Positions 26,251-34,538 of a stretch of DNA of 64,000 nucleotides are shown in pieces. Position 1 is the stretch's first letter; every line of letters begins with the position of its first letter. This DNA comes from Coprococcus aceti (GTDB lineage: Bacteria; Bacillota; Clostridia; Lachnospirales; Lachnospiraceae). Under the pieces are notes generated by a model that did not search any database, was not told the origin of the DNA, and saw only the letters and a program-made list of their open reading frames with translations. The position numbers and the translations under genes were made by a program. The stretch lies in assembly GCF_025567285.1 (NCBI RefSeq), contig NZ_JAOQJT010000001.1, positions 496,001-560,000 of the forward strand, given 5' to 3'.

Positions 26251-26463
26251 ATGGTAAAGATAAGTAAAGACATGCTTATAAATGACATTCTTGCAGTTGA
26301 TGCAGGAAATGCAGCAATACTGATGGCAGCAGGTATGCATTGCATAGGATGCCTTGCAGCAGCAGGAGAGAGTCTTGAGGAGGCAGCAGCCGTTCACGGA
26401 CTTGATGCAGAGGAGCTTGAGCAGGAGATCAATGATTATCTTGCAAAAAAGGAGGCTGAGTAG
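26251..26463 (+). CDS. DUF1858 / hybrid-cluster-associated disulfide domain protein
   Basis: A 70-residue protein with AAGGAGG before ATG 26251. The sequence VKISKDMLINDILAVD and AAILMAAGMHCIGC (Cys pair about 31 and 34) then GESLEEAAAVHGLDAEELEQEI matches the small domain found alone or fused to iron-sulfur and redox proteins. The CxxC pair suggests redox or cluster handling; precise role unknown. It is divergent from the ferredoxin gene, a context that agrees with an electron-transfer role, and its stop is 47 bases before the next gene. Confidence 0.88.
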   Translation: MVKISKDMLINDILAVDAGNAAILMAAGMHCIGCLAAAGESLEEAAAVHGLDAEELEQEINDYLAKKEAE

Positions 26464-26510
26464 TATACTTGCCAAAGTAACCAGGTGTACTATAAAGGAT
26501 GGAGAGATAT

Positions 26511-27278
26511 ATGAAGACAGACGGAACAAATCCTCCCGGGCAGGGAATATTTGGACTGATAGATATTAATTGTCATATTTTACCGGGAACAGAGGATGGA
26601 CCGGATAATTTCCGGGAAGCGGCAGAGATGCTCAGAATAGCGTATGATGAGGGAATAAGGACGATAGTTGCCACCCCGCCATACAACAAGAAGAATCCGA
26701 TAATGGATGGAGACAAACTGGACAGACTTGTGGAACAGCTCAACGTTGAAGCTGGAAAGATAGATCCGGATTACAGAGTCTATCTTGGAAGAGAGATAGA
26801 GTATAACGATGAGAACCACCAGAAGATCATATCTGGTCAGTTGGATTCCATGGCAGACAGCAAGTATGTTATGATCAGATTCCCTTACGATGTGGATTTT
26901 GAGACGATATCTGAAGCTATAAGAGACATCAATATGGACGGATATATACCGATAGTTGCCAATGTAGAACAGTATGAATGCCTTGAGGAAGATGAGGACA
27001 AGGTCGAGGAGCTCATTCAGTTTGGTGCATATGTACAGATAAGTGCATCGGCTGTGGTTGGAGATCTTGGACATGACATCAAGAATTTTTCGAGAAAGCT
27101 TCTCAAGGGAGAGCTTGTTCACTTTGTGGCAAGTGATGCATTGGATTCAGAGGATAAAGCACCATACCTAAGGGAGTGTGCTGAGTACATAGAGCGAAAG
27201 TATGGAGAGGATTACATGACGGAGCTCTTCTACACCAATCCAAAAGCAGTTATCGAGAATGATGATATTGACATATAA
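26511..27278 (+). CDS. CpsB/YwqE-like PHP-family protein with altered metal ligands
   Basis: A 255-residue protein of the CpsB/CapC/YwqE tyrosine-phosphatase fold (PHP family), which normally uses three Mn/Co ions to remove phosphate from bacterial tyrosine kinases. ATG 26511 has GGAG 6 bases upstream; ATG 26499 does not. The usual metal-binding motifs are changed: DINCHILPG has Asn20 for the first His of HxH, VATPPYNK has Pro57 for His, IVANVEQYE has Asn151 for His, and VASDALDSED has Leu211 for the last His. His22, Glu in GREIEYN and Asp209 remain. A full catalytic centre is therefore unlikely. No capsule genes or tyrosine kinase lie nearby. Confidence 0.85.
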   Translation: MKTDGTNPPGQGIFGLIDINCHILPGTEDGPDNFREAAEMLRIAYDEGIRTIVATPPYNKKNPIMDGDKLDRLVEQLNVEAGKIDPDYRVYLGREIEYNDENHQKIISGQLDSMADSKYVMIRFPYDVDFETISEAIRDINMDGYIPIVANVEQYECLEEDEDKVEELIQFGAYVQISASAVVGDLGHDIKNFSRKLLKGELVHFVASDALDSEDKAPYLRECAEYIERKYGEDYMTELFYTNPKAVIENDDIDI

Positions 27279-27281
27279 AAC

Positions 27282-27316
27282 AAAAAGACGTATCGCTTGT
27301 GCGGTACGTCTTTTTT
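27282..27316. terminator. Bidirectional intrinsic terminator
   Basis: AAAAAGACGTATCGC and GCGGTACGTCTTTTTT form a 15-bp stem with a 4-base loop between the PHP gene (+) and mecA (-). Confidence 0.92.
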
Positions 27317-27342
27317 GCTGCGCCGGAATCTCTGGCTATTAC

Positions 27343-28236
27343 TTATAATGCTGACAGTGTCTGAAGTGCTTCCTCCGGCATAATAGCGGTGAAGTGTTCC
27401 TTGAAATGTGCCGGCATGGCATATGTGAGCTTCTGTGCTGTTCCGTATTCTGCAAGGATATTGCAGACTCTCACAAATTCCTGGCTTGTGTTATTGCTGT
27501 TCGTGAGAACCAGATAATATCTTCCGTTGGAAGGATTCTTGTACAGGCAGTTCTCGCTGAAGTAGAAAGAAGCAACCTGTTTTGCTGCACTTATGATGGT
27601 TGCAAGTGAGTCAAAGATGTACAGTGAGCACATGCTCTCCCTTGCTGAACCTGATTCCTTTGTGCTGCCTGTTGTACTGGCGGCAGTGCCTGTGGTGCTG
27701 TCATCAGATGATGTATTGCTGCCATTTGCCGCAGCGGCAAAATCTCCTGCGGTTCCGGCAAGTCCGGATATGGTGTTGAAAATGCCCTCAAGTGCCTCTC
27801 TTACGCCCTGTGGAACGGAACCGGATCCACTGATCTCAAGTCTTGCGATGGTTCCGTTGTTATCCCTGGACTCATCGTTGTCGTCAAGATCGTCATCTAT
27901 GTCATCATCATCCATGTATTCGTCATCGTCATCAATATCATATTCGCTGGTCTTTGAGAATCTGGAAAAGCGGGTATCCAGTTCTTCCGGATCTTCAACC
28001 TTTGTCACAATGAGTATGAGACAATCTGGTGATACCGGTATGGCTTCGATCATAAGTGGAGTGTCGTCAGCCTCAAAGCCTAATTCTACAGATGCCTGCT
28101 GCATCATATCCTTGAAGAGCTCTTTTGCCTTCGGTGTGCCATAGGCAAGCTCGGAGATCTTGAGCTGCTTTTCGGTGAGATCGGCTTTGTTGAGTGTGCA
28201 TCTTATCTGATTTTCACTTAGACGTTCAATCTTCAT
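27343..28236 (-). CDS. mecA: ClpC adaptor protein MecA
   Basis: A 297-residue adaptor that delivers substrates to the ClpC-ClpP protease. ATG 28236 is chosen because AAGGGGG lies just upstream; an upstream ATG at 28302 overlaps the promoter. The N-terminal substrate-binding domain starts MKIERLSENQIRCTLNKADL, and the C-terminal ClpC-binding part has YIFDSLATIISAAKQV, SENCLYKNPSNGRYYLVL and AEYGTAQKLTYAMPAHFKEH. Between them lie a very acidic stretch of about 25 residues rich in Asp and a Ser/Thr/Gly/Ala-rich linker, making it longer than the roughly 220 residues of Bacillus MecA. Confidence 0.93.
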   Translation of the reverse strand: MKIERLSENQIRCTLNKADLTEKQLKISELAYGTPKAKELFKDMMQQASVELGFEADDTPLMIEAIPVSPDCLILIVTKVEDPEELDTRFSRFSKTSEYDIDDDDEYMDDDDIDDDLDDNDESRDNNGTIARLEISGSGSVPQGVREALEGIFNTISGLAGTAGDFAAAANGSNTSSDDSTTGTAASTTGSTKESGSARESMCSLYIFDSLATIISAAKQVASFYFSENCLYKNPSNGRYYLVLTNSNNTSQEFVRVCNILAEYGTAQKLTYAMPAHFKEHFTAIMPEEALQTLSAL

Positions 28237-28278
28237 AGAATCGACCCCCTTCAATAATTTAATGGTATTAAAATGTGT

Positions 28279-28306
28279 ATTATAGTTTACCACATTTGTC
28301 AAGCAA
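28279..28306 (-). promoter_or_regulatory. Sigma-A promoter for mecA
   Basis: Read leftward: TTGCTT (28301-28306), 16-base spacer, perfect TATAAT (28279-28284), 43 bases before the mecA start. A TTGACA just inside is too close to that -10. Confidence 0.65.
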
Positions 28307-28788
28307 GTAAATAGGATATATGGAGAAAATATTGGAATTTTCCGTGAAAAAATATCCCTAATTCTACGTTATGTATACTTTTATGAAAATTTCATAAAAT
28401 ATGCTCAAATGGGGTTGGAAAATGGCTTTTTATGCGTTATTGTGGAGTTGTGAGCGGGACGTGCTCAGGATATTTAGATGAGCTCATTTCTTTATTTTTC
28501 TACAAATTCTGTCTGATTCTTATCGTCTCAGATACAATTCCCAGAGATAGTGATATGACAGTGCTCACACATTTCCATAACTGACACATGGCACATAAAA
28601 GGAGAATAATACATCACAACACATCTGTCTTTACATTGCATGGCAGGGCTGGAAAAATAAACTATTTGGGGGTGATGCCTATAGGGGGTTAAAAGGCAGC
28701 AGTAGCATATAGAACATAATTATATGCACAGAATTACACTTAACATCTATTTGGGGGCTCTGCCGCTGTCACAGCAGAGCTCCTGGTT
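28307..28788. other. Gene-free region between mecA and the amidase gene
   Basis: No credible coding sequence. It holds a 21-base palindrome TTTTATGAAA-A-TTTCATAAAA at 28379-28399, two copies of TATTTGGGGG about 80 bases apart, and an inverted repeat GCTCTGC/GCAGAGC near 28753-28778 at the end of the amidase gene that may be a weak terminator without a clear T run. Confidence 0.5.
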
Positions 28789-29559
28789 TTATTTGGCGTG
28801 CTGTTCATGCCATGTACAGACTGCATTGCAGATGGCGTTTGCTAGGGCGGTCTGGTATTCATCATTGCACAGATCGGAACATTCCTTTGTGTTGCTCAGA
28901 AAGCCGCACTCAACGATGACGGCGGTGCATGGACTTTCCCGCAAAACAAGGTATTCGGAATTGCCCTTTGCTGCCCGTGTGTTGGATGGATCGGCTTCGG
29001 AGATGAGATGCTCCTGGATGCACTCCGCCAAGGCTTTACCACCGGAGGAAGTGGAGTAATAAAATACCTGCGCTCCGTGGACATACTCGGCTGAATAGCT
29101 GTTCTGGTGGATGCTGATGTAGAGATCAGCGTTTACATTTGTGGCGAGGTTGGTGCGGGCTTTCAGATCTGAAGTCTTCTTGCTGGATGCATTTTCACTG
29201 TTCAGGGACTTGTCGGAGTCTCTGGTCAGATACACGGAAAATCCCTGATCCGTAAGTGCCGATGCCAGCTTTGAGGCGATGGCCAGATTTATATCCTTTT
29301 CCATGATCCCATCCGGGCTGACCTTACCCGGGTCAAATCCGCCGTGTCCCGGATCGATGAGGATCGTAAATGATTTGGCCGCATCTGTGGTGTCCAAACC
29401 TTTGGTGGATGTGTGCTCATTTCCTGTATTGGTGGAAGTATCCTGCCCGGCTGTATGGTCTGCGGGACGGACTATAAATATGTAGCAGAGGATTGGAGGA
29501 AGTATTACTGCAAATATTATGGCAAATACAAGTATGTATAATTTGGTGGAAGTACGCAT
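28789..29559 (-). CDS. N-acetylmuramoyl-L-alanine amidase (Amidase_3, CwlD-like)
   Basis: A 256-residue zinc amidase that cuts the bond between MurNAc and L-Ala in peptidoglycan. One N-terminal transmembrane helix (about 8-30) and a Thr-rich linker are followed by the catalytic domain (about 63-256). The zinc ligands and catalytic Glu are visible: DPGHGGFDPG (His72), IMEKDINLAIA (Glu87), LYISIHQNSY (second His) and VIVECGFLSN (Glu). Size and single-domain form resemble CwlD, which acts in spore cortex, but a vegetative role cannot be excluded. Single gene, leftward. Confidence 0.9.
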   Translation of the reverse strand: MRTSTKLYILVFAIIFAVILPPILCYIFIVRPADHTAGQDTSTNTGNEHTSTKGLDTTDAAKSFTILIDPGHGGFDPGKVSPDGIMEKDINLAIASKLASALTDQGFSVYLTRDSDKSLNSENASSKKTSDLKARTNLATNVNADLYISIHQNSYSAEYVHGAQVFYYSTSSGGKALAECIQEHLISEADPSNTRAAKGNSEYLVLRESPCTAVIVECGFLSNTKECSDLCNDEYQTALANAICNAVCTWHEQHAK

Positions 29560-29646
29560 CGGTGATACCCGGGAAGTGTAATTACTATTTTATATGACGG
29601 CGGCGGACGTTATATGATATATGTTACCCAAATATAGCCTAAACAT

Positions 29647-29675
29647 TTGACACACATGCGGTGCTGGGCTAAAAT
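29647..29675 (+). promoter_or_regulatory. Sigma-A promoter for tsaC/sua5
   Basis: Perfect TTGACA at 29647-29652, 17-base spacer, TAAAAT at 29670-29675, 61 bases before the start codon. Confidence 0.8.
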
Positions 29676-29735
29676 ATGGGCGTATATACAATAATATAGA
29701 AGCGATAACAATTTATTATAGAAGAAGGTAAAGTG

Positions 29736-30788
29736 ATGAACACTATAATTGCAAAAGCAGGAGTGGATGACGACCGCATGTATGAGCAGGCGGCGGAGAT
29801 ACTTAAGAGAGGTGGTCTTGTAGCATTTCCGACAGAGACAGTGTATGGCCTTGGAGGAGACGCGCTGAATCCGGATGCGTCACATCGGATATATGCGGCA
29901 AAGGGCCGGCCATCGGACAATCCGCTCATAGTCCATATAGCAGAGACATCAAGCGTGTATGAACTGGCGGAGACAGTGAGTGACGACACGAAGAAGCTCA
30001 TGGAAGCATTCTGGCCGGGACCACTCACCATCATACTCAACAAGAAAGAGGTCGTTCCGCACACGACCACTGGCGGACTTGATACGGTTGCCATCAGGAT
30101 GCCATCACATCCGGTTGCCATGAGACTCATAAAGGATTCGGGAGTGTATATCGCAGCTCCAAGTGCCAATCTGTCCGGACGACCATCCCCGACCACTGCG
30201 CAGCATGTGCAGCAGGATATGGACGGCAGGATAGATATGATCATCGACGGTGGGGCAGTCGGAATCGGTATAGAGTCGACGATAGTGGACATGACCGGGG
30301 ACAGACCGACTATATTACGGCCTGGATATATCACTCCGGAGATGATAAGGGATATCGTTGGCGATGTGACTATAGATCCGGCGATAACAGGTATGAACAA
30401 TGCTCTGAGACCTAAGGCTCCGGGGATGAAGTACACACACTATGCTCCAAAGGGAGAACTCAGCATAGTAGAGGGCGATAGACTGGCTGCTGCTGAGAAG
30501 ATAAGAAGTCTTGTTGCGGAGAAAAAGGCACAGGGATACAAGACTGCGATACTGTGTGACACTGACAATGTCAGTCTTTATGATGACGGAGTATGCGAGA
30601 ACGTATACGATGCCGGAAGCAAGAAGAACGAGATAACTGTGTCTGCCGGACTGTACAGTCTGCTCAGAACCTGTGATGACATAGGTGCACAGTATATATA
30701 CAGCGAGTCATTTGAGGAGGGGGACATGGGCTACGCCATCATGAACCGTCTCATCAAGGCTGCAGGACACAGGATAATAAGCTGTTAG
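29736..30788 (+). CDS. tsaC: L-threonylcarbamoyladenylate synthase (Sua5/TsaC)
   Basis: A 350-residue enzyme that makes threonylcarbamoyl-AMP from Thr, bicarbonate and ATP for the t6A37 modification of ANN-reading tRNAs. ATG 29736 has AAGG 7 bases upstream (GTG 29733 is also in frame). The YrdC domain (about 15-205) has GGLVAFPTETVYGLGGDA, YAAKGRPSDNPLIVHI, FWPGPLTIIL, VAIRMPSHPVA and APSANLSGRPSPTTAQHV; the C-terminal Sua5 domain (about 215-350) makes it the longer Sua5 form. Followed by rpiB after 42 bases, probably co-transcribed. Confidence 0.95.
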   Translation: MNTIIAKAGVDDDRMYEQAAEILKRGGLVAFPTETVYGLGGDALNPDASHRIYAAKGRPSDNPLIVHIAETSSVYELAETVSDDTKKLMEAFWPGPLTIILNKKEVVPHTTTGGLDTVAIRMPSHPVAMRLIKDSGVYIAAPSANLSGRPSPTTAQHVQQDMDGRIDMIIDGGAVGIGIESTIVDMTGDRPTILRPGYITPEMIRDIVGDVTIDPAITGMNNALRPKAPGMKYTHYAPKGELSIVEGDRLAAAEKIRSLVAEKKAQGYKTAILCDTDNVSLYDDGVCENVYDAGSKKNEITVSAGLYSLLRTCDDIGAQYIYSESFEEGDMGYAIMNRLIKAAGHRIISC

Positions 30789-30830
30789 TTAATTTCGAAA
30801 AAAATATTATATAAAAAGGAGAATCAGAAC

Positions 30831-31256
30831 ATGATAGCACTTGGATGTGACCACGGCGGATATGAGCTTATGCAGGAGGTTATAAAGCATCTTGAGGAGA
30901 GAGGCCTTGAGTACAAGAACTTTGGCTGTTACAGCACAGAGTCAGTTGACTACCCGGTATATGGACAGGCAGCAGCAAAGGCAGTAGCCTCAGGTGAGTG
31001 TGATAAGGGAATCATCATCTGCGGAACAGGAATAGGAATATCGATTTCAGCGAATAAGATAAAGGGAATCAGAGCTGCACTCTGCCACGACTGCTTCTCG
31101 GCACAGGCGACAAGAGAGCACAACGATGCAAATATGCTGGCTATGGGTGCCAGAGTCATAGGACCTGGACTTGCACTTAAGATAGTCGACATATTCCTCG
31201 ACACACCATTCTCAAATGATGAGCGTCACGTAAGAAGAATCGGAATGATTGAGTAG
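30831..31256 (+). CDS. rpiB: Ribose-5-phosphate isomerase B
   Basis: A 141-residue enzyme that interconverts ribose 5-phosphate and ribulose 5-phosphate. Motifs: MIALGCDHGGYELM (phosphate-binding His, Asp), IICGTGIGISISANKIKGIRAALCHD with the catalytic Cys in ICGTG, and REHNDANMLAMGARVIG. Behind AAAGGAG. A strong terminator follows. RpiB forms that also act on allose 6-phosphate cannot be told apart here. Confidence 0.95.
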   Translation: MIALGCDHGGYELMQEVIKHLEERGLEYKNFGCYSTESVDYPVYGQAAAKAVASGECDKGIIICGTGIGISISANKIKGIRAALCHDCFSAQATREHNDANMLAMGARVIGPGLALKIVDIFLDTPFSNDERHVRRIGMIE

Positions 31257-31304
31257 TATCATAAGTTATGCCGTAAGGGGGACCCCGTTCATACTCAAAA
31301 AAGA

Positions 31305-31347
31305 ATCCCATGACAGTATGGTCAAGACTGTCATGGGATCTTTTTTT
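31305..31347 (+). terminator. Intrinsic terminator after rpiB
   Basis: A 13-bp perfect stem ATCCCATGACAGT/ACTGTCATGGGAT with a 9-base loop and a run of seven T. Confidence 0.95.
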
Positions 31348-31507
31348 ATACGGTTTTCGTCAAACTGCATCATTTGTTCGACATATAACCGCGTTAAAAG
31401 GAAGAAAAATGATTAATGGATAAACATAAGTATTATCAACATAGTCACATTGTACATTAACAATAAAAAAATATCAAGGGGGTTGTACAAACTTTACAAA
31501 ATGTTTA

Positions 31508-31536
31508 TTTACAATATAGCCAACTCATTATAAAAT
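31508..31536 (+). promoter_or_regulatory. Possible promoter of the V-ATPase operon
   Basis: TTTACA (31508-31513), 17-base spacer, TAAAAT (31531-31536), 100 bases before the first gene. The whole 31348-31635 stretch is AT-rich and gene-free; a TTGACA at about 31553 has no matching -10. Confidence 0.4.
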
Positions 31537-31635
31537 AATATTACTTGAGTTTTGACATAATAATCTAAAGTGATGCTTTGATGAAGTGTTTATGGAATTG
31601 AGTCTGCTCATAAATTTTTATAAGGGAGGAATGTT

Positions 31636-31947
31636 ATGCTGCAGGAGACTATGAAGAAGATAACCGATGCAGAGTCTGAAGCTGACGAGATCATTCGCAA
31701 GGCCAAGGAAGAAGCCGACTATACAGTAGCTGCTGCAAAGAAGGAGGCTGCGGATATGATCGCGGCCGCAGGATCAGCTTCGAGAGAAAGCATGAAGAGT
31801 GCCGAGGGAGCCGGCAGATCTGAGGAGGAGAAACTCACGGTGAAGGCGATGGATATTGCCACCGCTGAGATCGCACATCTCAGGGAACGTGCATCGTCCA
31901 TGGAAGGCGAGGTTACTTCCATGATCATCGCAGAGCTGGTGGGATGA
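31636..31947 (+). CDS. ntpF: V-type ATPase peripheral-stalk coiled-coil subunit (NtpF/AhaH-like)
   Basis: A 103-residue helical protein behind GGGAGG. It is almost one continuous coiled coil (ITDAESEADEIIRKAKEEADYTV, AAKKEAADMIAAAG), the pattern of the G/H stalk subunit that pairs with subunit E to hold the stator. First gene of the nine-gene operon, followed by subunit I as in Enterococcus hirae ntpF-ntpI. Identification rests on position and composition, since coiled coils are poorly distinctive. Confidence 0.85.
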   Translation: MLQETMKKITDAESEADEIIRKAKEEADYTVAAAKKEAADMIAAAGSASRESMKSAEGAGRSEEEKLTVKAMDIATAEIAHLRERASSMEGEVTSMIIAELVG

Positions 31948-31984
31948 AAAGTCCTGCAGGCATTTTAAGAAAGGGGGTAAATGT

Positions 31985-34012
31985 ATGGCGGTACTTCCTA
32001 TGAAGAAGATTGAGATCTGTGCCATGAAGAGGGACAGAAAAGCAATTCTTGAGAAGCTCCAGTCGCTGGGAATGGTTGAGATACAGACTGATAACGAAGA
32101 GACTGATGACTTCAGGAAGATGAGTACCACAAGCCAGAGAGCAAAGTACGAGAAGAGAGTACAGAATACAGATGAAGCCTTACAGATAATTGATAAATAT
32201 GCTCCGGAGGAGAAATCCATATTTGCCAGCCTGGAAGGACGGCAGGAGGCGTCAGAGGCTGACATTCAGGAGATCATAGCTGGAAGATGGGATTATAACC
32301 GTAAGGTTAAAAAGATCCAGGAGATCAGCAAGGACATAGCCGGCTGTGAGGCGGGAATAGTCAAATGTCAGGTGGCTATAGACGGATTGGCGCCGTGGCT
32401 GAATATGGACATACCGATCAATACCACAGGGACCGAGAAGACGGATGTGATGATCGGAACTATGCCACCGGGGCTCACGGAGACGGATATTCAGGGGTAT
32501 ATAAGCTCTGCGGAACCGGAGATAGCGGGATACACAGTCACTGTTGTAGGATCTGATAAGGACCAGACTTGTATGGTGGCAATAGCCATTAAAACTGTAT
32601 CACAGAGGGTGGAGGAGATATTGAGATCCCATGGATTTACAAGAATTTCGTATTTCTCCAAAAGAACACCTGAACAGAAGACGGATAAGTACAGGGCGGA
32701 TATAAGGGAGTTCGAACAGTGGATAGAGGACAAGAAGAATGAACTAGTATCCATGGCTGATGACAGAGACAAGCTGAGACTTCTGGCTGACTATTACCGC
32801 ATAAGGGCGGATAAATATAAGGTCCTTGGAGGCCTTCTCCAGTCAAAGAGCACATTTGTCATATCGGGATATGTGCTGGAGAGAGATGCAGACAGGGTAG
32901 TGGCTGTACTCAATGAGAATTTCAGCCTGATGGCTGATGTATATGATGTTCCGGAGGATGAAGCGGCACCTATACAGCTTCAGAATCCGAAGATGTTCGC
33001 ATCGGCGGAGGGCGTACTGGAGTCATTTGGACTTCCGGGAAAAGGTGAGATGGATCCGACCACACCGATGGCGATATTCTATATATTCCTGTTCGGACTC
33101 ATGTTGTCCGATGCGGCGTATGGACTCATCATATTCCTGGCATGTTTTATTTTGATCAGGAAATTCCCGAAGATGGAGAACGGACTTCAAAAGTCCCTGC
33201 GTCTGTTCATGTACTGTGGTATATCCACACTGATATGGGGAATATTATTTGGTGGTTTTTTCGGAGACCTGATAACGGTGGTATCGAGGACGTTTTTCCA
33301 CCACGAGGTGACGTTCAAGCCGGTATGGTTTGCACCGCTGGATGACCCGATGAAGCTTTTGTTATTCTCTTTGCTGTTCGGACTTATACATTTGTTCGGC
33401 GGACTGGCACTCAAGGGATATATGTGTCTGAAGAAGGGAGATGCGAAATCATTCATATGCGACGTGCTGTCGTGGTTCATGCTCATCACAGGACTTGTGC
33501 TGATGCTCATGCCGACGGAGCTGTTCGCATCTATAGCACAGATGCAGTTCAATTTCCCTGGATGGCTTAAGAATACAAGCTACGGACTGGCGATTGCGGG
33601 AGCTGCGATCATCGTGCTCATGTCGGGAAGAGACCACAAGAATCCGGTGCTCAGACTTGCACTTGGACTGTATGACATATACAACCTGACAGGCTGGCTG
33701 TCAGATCTGCTGTCGTACTCCAGACTTCTTGCACTGGGACTTGCGACAGGAGTTATAGCACAGGTAATAAACCAGATGGGAAGCATGGCTGGCGATGGAA
33801 TATTCGGAGCCATAGTGTTCATCATCGTATTTATAGTAGGACATCTGTTCAACCTTGCGATCAACATGCTGGGAGCATACGTGCACACATGCCGTCTCCA
33901 GTATGTAGAGTTCTTCGGCAAATTCTACGAGGGCGGCGGCAATCCATTCAGGCCGTTCAGGGAGAATACGAAGTACGTTGATATAGTAAGTGGTACAGAA
34001 ACACAGAAATAA
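31985..34012 (+). CDS. ntpI: V-type ATPase subunit I (a subunit)
   Basis: A 675-residue stator subunit that forms the ion half-channels. The N-terminal cytoplasmic half (about 1-340) is helical and begins AVLPMKKIEICAMKRDR; the C-terminal half has seven or eight transmembrane helices including TPMAIFYIFLFGLMLSDAAYGL, WGILFGGFFGDL and the key helix LLSYSRLLALGLATGVIAQ with the essential Arg facing the rotor Glu. It ends in the conserved HTCRLQYVEFFGKFYEGGGNPFRPF. Full length. Starts after GGGGG and is followed by the rotor gene after 28 bases. Confidence 0.97.
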   Translation: MAVLPMKKIEICAMKRDRKAILEKLQSLGMVEIQTDNEETDDFRKMSTTSQRAKYEKRVQNTDEALQIIDKYAPEEKSIFASLEGRQEASEADIQEIIAGRWDYNRKVKKIQEISKDIAGCEAGIVKCQVAIDGLAPWLNMDIPINTTGTEKTDVMIGTMPPGLTETDIQGYISSAEPEIAGYTVTVVGSDKDQTCMVAIAIKTVSQRVEEILRSHGFTRISYFSKRTPEQKTDKYRADIREFEQWIEDKKNELVSMADDRDKLRLLADYYRIRADKYKVLGGLLQSKSTFVISGYVLERDADRVVAVLNENFSLMADVYDVPEDEAAPIQLQNPKMFASAEGVLESFGLPGKGEMDPTTPMAIFYIFLFGLMLSDAAYGLIIFLACFILIRKFPKMENGLQKSLRLFMYCGISTLIWGILFGGFFGDLITVVSRTFFHHEVTFKPVWFAPLDDPMKLLLFSLLFGLIHLFGGLALKGYMCLKKGDAKSFICDVLSWFMLITGLVLMLMPTELFASIAQMQFNFPGWLKNTSYGLAIAGAAIIVLMSGRDHKNPVLRLALGLYDIYNLTGWLSDLLSYSRLLALGLATGVIAQVINQMGSMAGDGIFGAIVFIIVFIVGHLFNLAINMLGAYVHTCRLQYVEFFGKFYEGGGNPFRPFRENTKYVDIVSGTETQK

Positions 34013-34040
34013 GAAACCAATTTTAGGAGGAGAAAATATT

Positions 34041-34514
34041 ATGACAATGGGAACGGTTTTGGCATTAGTGGGAGCTGCGCTTGCAGTAATTCTTGCAGGC
34101 ATGGGATCTGCATATGGAGTAGGAGTTGCTGGTCAGGCGGCAGCAGGTGTAGTAAGTGAGGATCCAAGCAAATTCGCAAAAGTTCTTATCATCCAGCTTC
34201 TTCCGGGTACACAGGGTATCTATGGACTTCTTGTTGGATTCATAGCATTGTCCAACATAGGAATCCTTTCAGGAACACCGAAGGAGCTCACAGTAGCACA
34301 GGGACTTATGATGCTTGCAGCATGTCTTCCAATAGCGGTAGTTGGTCTTGTATCAGCAATGCACCAGGGCAAGACAGCAGTTGCAGCAGTTGGAATAGTT
34401 GTAAAGAAGCCTGATCAGTTTGGTAAGGCGATGCTTTTCCCAGCCATGGTTGAGACATATGCGATCCTTGCACTTCTGGTATCAATTCTTGCGGTAAATG
34501 GAATCAAATTATAA
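34041..34514 (+). CDS. ntpK: V-type ATPase rotor ring subunit K, sodium-type residues
   Basis: A 157-residue proteolipid with two fused helical hairpins (four helices). ATG 34041 follows AGGAGGAG; the frame is open further left but only as overlap with ntpI. The second hairpin has the ion-binding Glu138 in PAMVETYAIL. Residues matching the sodium site of Enterococcus hirae NtpK are present: Leu54, Thr57 and Gln58 in LPGTQGIYG, Tyr61, Gln109 in AMHQGK, and Glu138. The first hairpin lacks an acidic residue, as usual for V-type K rings. Sodium coupling is inferred from these residues and matches the anaerobic lifestyle. Confidence 0.95.
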   Translation: MTMGTVLALVGAALAVILAGMGSAYGVGVAGQAAAGVVSEDPSKFAKVLIIQLLPGTQGIYGLLVGFIALSNIGILSGTPKELTVAQGLMMLAACLPIAVVGLVSAMHQGKTAVAAVGIVVKKPDQFGKAMLFPAMVETYAILALLVSILAVNGIKL

Positions 34515-34538
34515 CTTTTTGTAAGGAGGATGTACTTT

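Noticed and set aside
27850..27950. Acidic run in mecA as a frameshift or repeat error
   Set aside because: The frame stays intact on both sides and both flanking MecA domains are recognisable, so it is a genuine linker.
28753..28778. Inverted repeat after the amidase gene as a terminator
   Set aside because: Stem is only 7 bp with a long loop and no T run on the - strand; kept only as a remark on the gap.
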